64,000 bases of DNA. Origin: a virus. Within the stretch, counting starts at the first letter, position 1. Every line of letters starts with the position of its first letter. Both the position numbers and the translations under genes were made by a program. Positions 22,355 to 28,520 of this stretch are shown one piece after another. The DNA is taken from IMG/VR virus record IMGVR_UViG_3300036828_000413, positions 1 to 64,000 of that record. One strand, written 5' to 3'. Below the pieces are notes generated by a model. That model was not told where the DNA came from, did not search any database, and saw only the letters and a program-made list of their open reading frames with translations.

Positions 22355-22717
22355 ATGTTCAAGATTGAGGTACTATGCGACGACAAGAACCTACCCAGAG
22401 TGCTCCACGCGCTCACTGGGCTGATCCTCGGGAGCCCGAAGATCAATCCGGTGGTCAACGCTGAGGAGCGAGCCGGCAAGGTCAGGGCCAAGACCAACGG
22501 CAGCCCATCGGCCCTGCTGTCCGCCTGGCTGGGCCAGCACAAGCTGACCAGGATCACCGCGGCAGAGATCAAGCAGTTCTGTCGCACCAACGGCTACTCG
22601 GAGCGCAGCTACAACAGCGTGATCAGCCAGGCGCTCAAGCACAAGGTGCTGCGGAGGTCGGGCAAGGCCAAGGGCACCGGCACACCGTCCGTCTACACCG
22701 TGATCGGAGGCAAGTGA
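22355..22717 (+). CDS. Protein with winged-helix-like C-terminus, 120 aa
   Basis: ATG directly after the previous stop. N-terminal alpha-beta domain (FKIEVLCDDKNLPRVLHALT), then a Lys-rich linker and a DNA-binding-like domain (TAAEIKQFCRTNGYSERSYN, SVISQALKHKVLRRSGKAKG) where the last part forms the wing. Similar C-termini occur in several small proteins of this window. Confidence 0.6.
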   Translation: MFKIEVLCDDKNLPRVLHALTGLILGSPKINPVVNAEERAGKVRAKTNGSPSALLSAWLGQHKLTRITAAEIKQFCRTNGYSERSYNSVISQALKHKVLRRSGKAKGTGTPSVYTVIGGK

Positions 22718-22718
22718 C

Positions 22719-23006
22719 ATGGCCAAGAAGCGAAAGTCAAACGGCAGCTGGACGCCCCCGGTGTACAAGTCCTACGTGTTCAAGGACAAGGACCCGGTGA
22801 TCGACGAGCTCCGCACGCTCGCCGAGGACTACTTCGGGGAGAAGGTCTCGGCCAAGAACCTGAAGGGGATCGCCACTGCCGGTGGTCCCACCGTCCAGAC
22901 CATGAAGCAGTGGTTCTTCGGCAAGACCAGGCGGCCATCCAGCGCGAGCGTGGAGGCGGCCGGTCGATCGATCGGCTTCGAGCGAACCTGGAGGAGGCGG
23001 AAGTGA
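22719..23006 (+). CDS. Basic helix-turn-helix protein, 95 aa
   Basis: ATG one base after the previous stop. Lys/Arg-rich; the segment VSAKNLKGIATAGGPTVQTM followed by KQWFFGKTRRPSSASVEAAG resembles the loop and recognition helix of XRE-like domains (typical T-RRPS...V...A..LG ending). Probably a DNA-binding regulator. GTGA-coupled to the next gene. Confidence 0.6.
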   Translation: MAKKRKSNGSWTPPVYKSYVFKDKDPVIDELRTLAEDYFGEKVSAKNLKGIATAGGPTVQTMKQWFFGKTRRPSSASVEAAGRSIGFERTWRRRK

Positions 23007-23233
23007 CCATAAGATACAGGTACGAGGTGAGCGGCACGGCCGCAGGCGGCCAGACGTGGACGACCAAGGGCCACGTGGACACGGAGCAAGAGGGAGAGTT
23101 CTCACTGGTGCCCGACGCAGTCATGCGGCTCTCCTTTGCCCAGCTGACCAAGGGGCTGGCCGTCTACGGCCTGCCCGGCGTGGGCTGCAAGGGACCCTAC
23201 ACCTTCCTCCGCATGCTTGTGGAGAGGGTCTAG
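23003..23233 (+). CDS. Small hypothetical protein, 76 aa
   Basis: GTG start in a GTGA overlap. Beta-rich beginning (TIRYRYEVSGTAAGGQTWTT), and a C-terminal helix with one Cys. The last coding gene before the large structured stretch. Confidence 0.55.
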   Translation: MTIRYRYEVSGTAAGGQTWTTKGHVDTEQEGEFSLVPDAVMRLSFAQLTKGLAVYGLPGVGCKGPYTFLRMLVERV

Positions 23234-23256
23234 GGGCGCGGGGGAGGAGGGCTAGG

Positions 23257-23385
23257 TCCAGGGAGGCTCTAGACCTCCCTGGCCTGCTAGGCCCTGCCAG
23301 CCGCCCTCTCTCAGGGCCTGGCAGGGCCTGTGTGGTAGGTGTTTTTTCCTGGGGTATCCTTCCCTGGCTCCATAGAAACACCTAC
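23257..23385 (+). ncRNA. Multi-hairpin structured RNA segment
   Basis: Three strong perfect stems in 130 nt: CCAGGGAGG/CCTCCCTGG (23257-23265, 23273-23281), AGGCCCTGCCAG/CTGGCAGGGCCT (23288-23299, 23317-23328) and GGTAGGTGTTT/AAACACCTACC (23333-23343, 23375-23385). No convincing coding frame crosses it. It could be a stable small RNA or a 3' end protecting the long early transcript. Confidence 0.5.
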
Positions 23386-23413
23386 CAGCCGCCTCCTGCC
23401 AGCCTCCCTCCAC

Positions 23414-23452
23414 GGGGAACTCTAGCCTGCGGGCTAGGGTTCCCCCTTTTTT
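23414..23452 (+). terminator. Strong factor-independent terminator
   Basis: GGGGAACTCTAGCC, loop TGCG, GGCTAGGGTTCCCC (one mismatch) followed by six T. It closes the long early gene run. Between 23453 and 23635 I see no gene; the stretch is purine-rich near its end with the ribosome site of the next small gene. Confidence 0.9.
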
Positions 23453-23635
23453 GCGTTCCATACCCTACAATACTACCTCCAACCAGTCAGGGGTATTTCC
23501 GCATGGGAAGGGGTGTCCCTGCGGGAGCTAGTCCCTGTTCAATTAGCTCTCACGGATCGCTATTCACTTTTGCCGCTACTCCTCTCCGTTCCGGTGAGTT
23601 AGAAAGAAAGAAGAAAGAGAGAGGAGGTGAGACGA

Positions 23636-23800
23636 GTGAGCGACGAGAGATACGGTCGGTTTCTGACCATTGGCCAAAAGGTCTATGACCTGCTCGAGGC
23701 TATCCCTGAGCTAAGGGGATTTGAACTAGACGATCTTGCCGGAGTAATAACCGGAGAGATAGTGGACGAGATAGAGGAGAGGGAGAAGGTAAGTGACTGA
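23636..23800 (+). CDS. Small acidic protein, 54 aa
   Basis: GTG 23636 behind GAGGAGG. Reads as one helical acidic protein (YGRFLTIGQKVYDLLEAIPE, then LDDLAGVITGEIVDEIEERE). GTGA-like overlap with the next small gene. Unknown; short and A/T-richer than earlier genes. Confidence 0.45.
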   Translation: MSDERYGRFLTIGQKVYDLLEAIPELRGFELDDLAGVITGEIVDEIEEREKVSD

Positions 23801-23924
23801 TCGAGAACTGGCCTCTGAGGCTATTGACTTATTGACTGAGTTTATGTGTCACAAAGAGGGCGAGAGCCTGGAGGATTTTAGAGAGAGGGTTGCGGAGTTC
23901 TTGGCAAGAGTACCGCACCCGTAA
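23793..23924 (+). CDS. Small acidic protein, 43 aa
   Basis: GTG start overlapping the previous stop by 8 bases. Helical, acidic (RELASEAIDLLTEFMCHKEG). The pair 23636/23793 is followed by a terminator, which fits a short separate unit. Confidence 0.4.
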   Translation: MTDRELASEAIDLLTEFMCHKEGESLEDFRERVAEFLARVPHP

Positions 23925-23939
23925 AAAAGAGGAGAGGGA

Positions 23940-23965
23940 GGGGCGGCCTGCGGGCTGCCCCTTTT
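23940..23965 (+). terminator. Factor-independent terminator
   Basis: GGGGCGGCC, loop TGCG, GGCTGCCCC (one G.U) followed by TTTT. It ends the two-gene unit before the convergence point with the late genes. Confidence 0.85.
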
Positions 23966-23978
23966 GGTTTGAACGATC

Positions 23979-24107
23979 ATGGAAAGGCAATTTGCGATGA
24001 GCTACACCGTCAGGATTACTGAGGAAGAACGATTGTTACAACGAAAAGAGGACCTCCAAACAATTGAGAATTTACTTCGCGTGTTTGGTACATGCGACTT
24101 AAACTAG
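23979..24107 (+). CDS. Small hypothetical protein, 42 aa
   Basis: ATG 23979, or ATG 23997 giving MSYTVRITEEERLLQRKEDL. Charged helix. Weak ribosome site. It is the last + strand frame before the convergent late genes; 24108-24206 holds no gene I can see. Confidence 0.35.
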   Translation: MERQFAMSYTVRITEEERLLQRKEDLQTIENLLRVFGTCDLN

Positions 24108-24206
24108 CAGCCCTTGCAGATGGATGGAGGCCCGGGTGGGATGGGCGGCATCGGCTCTATCCTGCTCGGATTGTCTGGCGTGGCAGGATGGGGCGCCGCA
24201 GTCTCA

Positions 24207-24449
24207 CTACCGGATTGGGTGAAAGGGCGGGCCAGACCCGACGAGGCACCCGAGCAGGCCGAAGATCATGTAGACCACGAGTATGGCGACGATCGCCCAC
24301 AGGACGATCATGATGATCTGGCCGACCACCGGCATCCCGGTGACGCCGGTCACCCACGGGACCAGCAGCTTGATGCAGGCCACGATGGCCCCGACGATGA
24401 TCAGCCAGACGATCAGCTGCTCCAGAAATCCAAGCGTAAAGCACGGCAT
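24207..24449 (-). CDS. Holin-like membrane protein
   Basis: 80 aa with two strong hydrophobic segments (LIVWLIIVGAIVACIKLLV and VVGQIIMIVLWAIVAILVVY) and a short tail. AGGAGGAG precedes the ATG. It lies directly after the endolysin gene, the usual holin place, so a pore-forming holin is the best call; sequence alone cannot prove it. Last gene of the late strand. Confidence 0.7.
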   Translation of the reverse strand: MPCFTLGFLEQLIVWLIIVGAIVACIKLLVPWVTGVTGMPVVGQIIMIVLWAIVAILVVYMIFGLLGCLVGSGPPFHPIR

Positions 24450-24452
24450 GTC

Positions 24453-25370
24453 CTACTCCTCCTGTTCAAACTCCCAGTCCACGGTGCCCATGCCGTCGAC
24501 CCCCAGCTCGCGGGCCAGGGCAGGCGAGAGGTCTATCCCAGCGCCGTTGGTCTTGCGCCCGGTCATGTCGGTCCCGGTCTCCGCCTGCGGCCGCGTGCCC
24601 TTGTCCCAGTAGGGGTCGTCGATGTTCCACGGGCCGACGTCCCAGATCTCGGCGACGGCGTAGCTCCCGCTCTCACGGTTGTAGACTATGACCCGGGGCC
24701 GCTCGCCCTCGAACCTGTCGGGCAATGCCACGTAGAGGTCCTCGTCATTGAGCACCTTGTCCTCGTCGTACGCGGACACGTTGTAGTCGCCCTCGCCCCC
24801 AAACACGCTGGCCGTGATGGCGGTCTGGTTGTCCGGTACGCCATCGGGGATGAAGTGGAGGCCCGAGAGGCCCACCGCGATTGCGCGGCAAATCCTGTCG
24901 AAGTTCTCCTTGTACAGCCCCACGTCCGCCGAGGAGTCGACGAAGCAGACCTCGAGCAGGACGGCCGGCTCCTCCGTGTTGTTCAGGAAGTACAGGTCCG
25001 TCCGCTTCTTCGCCCCGCGGTTGGTCAGCTCTCCGAACTTGGAGATGGCGTTCGAGAGGTCGCTGGCCAGGGCCGCCTGGGTGACGTACAAGACCTCGCA
25101 GCCCATCGGCTTTGCAGTGTCCGTGTAGGCGTTGAAGTGGACACTCACGTCCAGGTCCCTGGCGTGGTTGTTGTGGAAGTCCACGATGGTCTCGAGGTTC
25201 TCGCCCTGGGTGGTGCTGGTGTCGTCGTGGAACGGACGCGCGTCCACGCCCAGCCTGGCAAGGTAGCGGACGACTTCGTCCGTCACCTTGCGCGCCTCAT
25301 CGACCTCGTCGATGTAGCCGGAGGCCCCACGGACCAACCTGCCGTGGCCGGATGAGATGACGATGTTCAT
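24453..25370 (-). CDS. Endolysin: N-acetylmuramoyl-L-alanine amidase with a DPBB-like C-terminus
   Basis: 305 aa. Residues 1-175 are an Amidase_3 domain: zinc ligand H9 in SSGHGRL, an acidic ligand near 22-25, H78 in SVHFNAYTD and catalytic E140 in AVLLEVCFVDS. Residues 190-305 look like a double-psi beta-barrel of the RlpA type (YAVAEIWDVGPWNIDDPYW, then NGAGIDLSPALARELGVDGM), which would bind or cut glycan. No signal peptide, so release needs a holin, which follows directly. Confidence 0.85.
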   Translation of the reverse strand: MNIVISSGHGRLVRGASGYIDEVDEARKVTDEVVRYLARLGVDARPFHDDTSTTQGENLETIVDFHNNHARDLDVSVHFNAYTDTAKPMGCEVLYVTQAALASDLSNAISKFGELTNRGAKKRTDLYFLNNTEEPAVLLEVCFVDSSADVGLYKENFDRICRAIAVGLSGLHFIPDGVPDNQTAITASVFGGEGDYNVSAYDEDKVLNDEDLYVALPDRFEGERPRVIVYNRESGSYAVAEIWDVGPWNIDDPYWDKGTRPQAETGTDMTGRKTNGAGIDLSPALARELGVDGMGTVDWEFEQEE

Positions 25371-25528
25371 GGCTCTCTCCTCTCGAGCTGTTGTTTGACC
25401 TTCTCAAGCCAGAACAGACAGAGGTAGAGGCCAACCATCTGCCACTGGACCGCGGCCCGGGTCCAGGCTGCCACCGGGTCGTCCCGCGGGATCTGGTCAC
25501 TGACCACCAGTCTCAGCCGCCTGGCCAT
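25367..25528 (-). CDS. Small membrane-associated lysis-region protein, 53 aa
   Basis: Starts at ATG 25528 behind AGGAGAGAG; ATGA-coupled to the endolysin start. Basic N-terminus, then a hydrophobic stretch (VQWQMVGLYLCLFWLEKV) and a charged end. Might assist lysis (antiholin or spanin part), by position only. Confidence 0.5.
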   Translation of the reverse strand: MARRLRLVVSDQIPRDDPVAAWTRAAVQWQMVGLYLCLFWLEKVKQQLERREP

Positions 25529-25742
25529 TTGCTCTCTCCTGGATCTGCACGAGCGCCGCCTGGGGCCACGGATCAACAGTCTGCCTGTCGTCCCAGACCA
25601 CGCCGACCGTGTCAAGGAACTGGGTCTTGGTCTTGACCACGCCGCGGCGCCTGAGCCAGTCTGGCCCGGTCCTTTGCTTCCGCCTCATCATCACCCGGGC
25701 CACTCTTCCCGACAGCTTTACTCGATCTCCTATCTCCACCAT
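25497..25742 (-). CDS. Small beta-barrel-like protein, 81 aa
   Basis: ATG 25742 behind GAGGGG (a GTG nine bases earlier is also open). MVEIGDRVKLSGRVARVMMR and RGVVKTKTQFLDTVGVVWDD look like an SH3/KOW-type barrel. The pattern recurs in phages near the lysis genes. Overlaps its neighbours at both ends. Confidence 0.6.
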   Translation of the reverse strand: MVEIGDRVKLSGRVARVMMRRKQRTGPDWLRRRGVVKTKTQFLDTVGVVWDDRQTVDPWPQAALVQIQERANGQAAETGGQ

Positions 25743-25848
25743 GGCCTGCACCCCTCGCTGGCCCCCTGCCCCTCCGGATCAGTCTCGCGAGCCGCTCGGC
25801 GGCCCTGGCCATGGCCGCCCTCATCTGCTCGCAGGTCTCGCACGCCAT
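25612..25848 (-). CDS. Small protein with N-terminal CxxC, overlapping gene
   Basis: ATG 25848 in a TGATG overlap with the gene before it. The first 30 residues (MACETCEQMRAAMARAAERL) look real and fill an otherwise empty 100-nt gap; the rest is low-complexity and lies in another frame over the 25497-25742 gene. It may be shorter in reality or join by frameshift. Confidence 0.4.
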   Translation of the reverse strand: MACETCEQMRAAMARAAERLARLIRRGRGPARGAGHGGDRRSSKAVGKSGPGDDEAEAKDRARLAQAPRRGQDQDPVP

Positions 25849-26096
25849 CACTTGGCCTTATCTTTATCGGCTTTCTCAAGCGCGTCGATCTTCTGCCTGA
25901 CCTCATTGCAGCTCTCAATCACTGCTACAAACTTGCCATCGGACATGCTGATCGCGCACTCCGCACCGGGAGCCAGGTGCTTGCCCTGGTCTTTCTCCCT
26001 CATGACGGTTATCTCATTTGGATTGATGTCAATCTCATGGCCGTCCAGACCGTGCAGCACGATCAAGTGAAAGGCCAGAGTTATGAACGGATCCAT
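25848..26096 (-). CDS. Hypothetical protein, 82 aa
   Basis: ATG 26096 placed one base after the previous stop. N-terminal beta-rich part with HGLDGHEIDINPNEITVMRE and a Lys-rich helical end. No recognised family. Confidence 0.6.
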   Translation of the reverse strand: MDPFITLAFHLIVLHGLDGHEIDINPNEITVMREKDQGKHLAPGAECAISMSDGKFVAVIESCNEVRQKIDALEKADKDKAK

Positions 26097-26097
26097 T

Positions 26098-26496
26098 TTA
26101 TTTCGGCGCACTGCGGGCCGCGGCGGCCTCTTGGCCCTTCTTCTCCAGCGCGGCCCTCGCCTCAGCCTCGCGGCGCTGGGCCGCATCCTGCTCGTCCCAC
26201 GCCCTCCTGGCCTCCGGGTTGCGGAAGATGTAGGCGCGGTTCTGGGCCTCCAGCTCGCTCGGGGTCGGCGACCTGGGATCGGGCGGCGTCCTGGCCAGGT
26301 CGATGAACTCCTGGAACATCTTGAGGCTGGTGATCACCTGGTTCTGCTGGGCGTGGCCGACGAACTCCACCTCGCCCCTCCTGTCGAACCACTGCACGGC
26401 GCTGACGTTGCGCCCGCGCAGCACCTTGAGGTCCGCGAACATGGCCTTGCCGTCGATCACAACCATGTTGTCTGCCGGGATGATTGATACTCTCAT
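26098..26496 (-). CDS. Conserved tail-fibre-region protein, 132 aa
   Basis: ATG 26496 behind AAGGAGG. The beginning MRVSIIPADNMVVIDGKAMF and AVQWFDRRGEVEFVG match a family I know from many phages, located next to tail fibres and with no proven role. The C-terminal half is a charged helix (EARRAWDEQDAAQRREAEAR). Confidence 0.65.
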   Translation of the reverse strand: MRVSIIPADNMVVIDGKAMFADLKVLRGRNVSAVQWFDRRGEVEFVGHAQQNQVITSLKMFQEFIDLARTPPDPRSPTPSELEAQNRAYIFRNPEARRAWDEQDAAQRREAEARAALEKKGQEAAAARSAPK

Positions 26497-26497
26497 C

Positions 26498-26812
26498 TTA
26501 CTGCCTCCTTCCAATTAAGCGGCCAGCGGCCATGTCTGCGGCCAGCGAGACGGCCTCGGCGACCCCCTCGACCACGCCGTTGCGGAGTGTCTCCAGCGCG
26601 GCGCCAGTCTGGCGCTGCATCTGGGCATTCTCGACCAGCAGCATGGGCAGGATCGCGATCGCGCAGTGCCAGTTGTCGAGCAACTCCTCGCTCTGCGGGT
26701 TCTTGCCGATCACGCGGGTCCACCACGGGCACTTGTGGCAGACCTCGCTGACGTCCTTCTGGTGGAGCGGGCAGACCTGGCCCGCGGCGGCGTGGGGGAC
26801 TTGCTGGGTCAT
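26498..26812 (-). CDS. Conserved phage protein with Cys cluster
   Basis: 104 aa. CPLHQKDVSEVCHKCPWWTR and DNWHCAIAILPMLLVENAQM are a recognisable phage family signature; four Cys and two His in about 40 residues suggest a zinc or iron-sulfur site. Function is not known to me. One-base TGATG overlap with the fibre gene before it. Confidence 0.65.
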   Translation of the reverse strand: MTQQVPHAAAGQVCPLHQKDVSEVCHKCPWWTRVIGKNPQSEELLDNWHCAIAILPMLLVENAQMQRQTGAALETLRNGVVEGVAEAVSLAADMAAGRLIGRRQ

Positions 26813-27651
26813 CAGTTCTTGCTCGCTAGGATGACATCGCAGTATGCGATGCCCATGGTGATCGGATGGCTGTGGGCGCCGCCGCCCGTATTGCTGGACT
26901 GGACCTGAATGTTCTGGGCGTATGAGGCGTAGCCTGCCCCGCTGATGTCATCCGCTGGTCCATTGATGCGCGGCTGCAGCGTAGTGTTGGTCGGGTCGAA
27001 TTGAGAATGGGCCGAGATCCACGTCTGCTGGGAGGTCGGCACCTTCAGCAGCGAGTTGCCAGCGAAGTAGACCGTGATTGTATTGGTGGCGTTGGACAGG
27101 ACGCCGGCCGCCATCTCGCCCAGGGCCAGCGTGTGGTTGCCGGTGGCCGCCTGGGCCATCACGGTCGAGAACGGGTTGGTGCCGCCGGCCACGCCTCCGC
27201 TGCCCGAGACCACCCTCAGCGCCTTGTCGTTCTGGGTGGTCAGCTTGGTCCACCCGACCGGGGCGGCGCCCTGGTAGAACAGCATCACCGTGCCCGCCTG
27301 GATCAGCTGATCCATGCCGACGTTGGCCTGGGCCTGGAGCTTCTGGGGACCGGTCAGGGTCTGCGCGATGTCGTAGCGGACGTTGCCCTGGCCGGCCAGC
27401 GCGGCGATCTGCGCATCGGTGTAGTGCTTGTCGGTCGCGTCCGTCGGGTTTACCGGGTCTCCGAACAGGGTCAGCTGGGCCGTCATCGGAGTACTGCCGT
27501 CCGTGTAGACCGGCACGCTGCCGGGTCCGGGAGGAGCCACGCCGTGCGTGGTCCACGTAGTGCCGTTCCACGTGTACTGCGGCACTCCGGGAGCCGGCGA
27601 GGTTGGGTACTTGTCACCCACCGTGGGAGTATTCGGAAAGTTGAGGGCCAT
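26812..27651 (-). CDS. Tail fibre / collar-type receptor-binding protein
   Basis: 279 aa. Short attachment motif at the start (MALNFPNTPTVGDKYP), a hinge region, then a C-terminal collar-like domain: VGWTKLTTQNDKALRVVSGS, with HTL and GGGAHSHPI near the tip and the ending ILASKN. These are the marks of phage fibre tips that bind the host surface. One-base overlaps with genes on both sides. Confidence 0.85.
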   Translation of the reverse strand: MALNFPNTPTVGDKYPTSPAPGVPQYTWNGTTWTTHGVAPPGPGSVPVYTDGSTPMTAQLTLFGDPVNPTDATDKHYTDAQIAALAGQGNVRYDIAQTLTGPQKLQAQANVGMDQLIQAGTVMLFYQGAAPVGWTKLTTQNDKALRVVSGSGGVAGGTNPFSTVMAQAATGNHTLALGEMAAGVLSNATNTITVYFAGNSLLKVPTSQQTWISAHSQFDPTNTTLQPRINGPADDISGAGYASYAQNIQVQSSNTGGGAHSHPITMGIAYCDVILASKN

Positions 27652-28520
27652 CAGGCGTACCTCCCGCGTGGGTCGATCCAGCCGAAGGTGTTGAGATAGA
27701 GCGTCGGGTTGGTGCCGCCGCCGCGCGCGGCTATCTGGCCAGAGAGGTTGGAGCGAACGTTGAACCTGCCGCCCGCAAACTGGCTGGCCGCCTGCAAGAC
27801 CATCTCAATGCCGGCACCTGCGCCGCCCGGAGCCTGGTCGGTCTCATCCGGGCAGAAGAAACTGACCATGTTCTGGTTGGTCGATCCGTCGATCGCCGCC
27901 CTGAACAGGGCATTCACCGTGATGCCGGTCGGTATGGTCAGCGAGAACAGTGTCCTTGGAGTGAGCGAGAGCGCCACGCCGTTCGCGTCGGCGACGGTCG
28001 TGAGCCAGATGAATTCATCGCCGAATTGGGAGAAGGCAGTCCACTGGCCCGAGGCGTTGGTCCGCATACTCCCGATGCGCCGGGCCAGGCTGTAGCCGCC
28101 GGGCAGCGTCGGCGCAGTCGGCGACAGAGAGACGAGCGCATCCACGACGGACGTGTCCACCCGCTTGATCGCGTGGGCGTGGTACCAGGTGCTGTTGGCG
28201 ATCGCGCCGGTGTCCAGACCCCCGTTGCCACCGCCCACTGCCCACGCGGCCGTCGTCTTGCTGATCGACGCCGCCAGCGTCATCATGTCCGTGAACGATG
28301 AGTCGCAGGCCTGGCCCGCCGCCACTGAGAAGGTGGCCGAGGACCCTGCCGTCGAGAGCGTCATGCCGTGCAGCGCACCGCGGACGACCGGTATGAGCCC
28401 GCTCGACCAGCCGCCAGGCATCCACTCACTGCCGTCCCAGCGCCACACTGGCACGCCCGCCACGGCTGGGTTCGGAAACAGCTGGCCAACGCTAGGCGTG
28501 TTTGGGAAGTCGAGTGCCAT
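27651..28520 (-). CDS. Tail fibre protein sharing a module with the large fibre
   Basis: 289 aa. Starts with nearly the same attachment motif as the next fibre (MALDFPNTPSVGQLFPNPAV). Residues 55-165 (LSTAGSSATFSVAAGQACDS to the RRIGSM segment) are paralogous to the C-terminal module of the 28521-31454 fibre. The last 100 residues are unique. Likely an alternative or accessory receptor-binding protein. Confidence 0.8.
   Translation of the reverse strand: MALDFPNTPSVGQLFPNPAVAGVPVWRWDGSEWMPGGWSSGLIPVVRGALHGMTLSTAGSSATFSVAAGQACDSSFTDMMTLAASISKTTAAWAVGGGNGGLDTGAIANSTWYHAHAIKRVDTSVVDALVSLSPTAPTLPGGYSLARRIGSMRTNASGQWTAFSQFGDEFIWLTTVADANGVALSLTPRTLFSLTIPTGITVNALFRAAIDGSTNQNMVSFFCPDETDQAPGGAGAGIEMVLQAASQFAGGRFNVRSNLSGQIAARGGGTNPTLYLNTFGWIDPRGRYA

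Noticed and set aside
24114-25355. 413-codon + strand frame opposite the endolysin
   Set aside because: Antisense of the amidase gene; the - strand protein has clear catalytic motifs.
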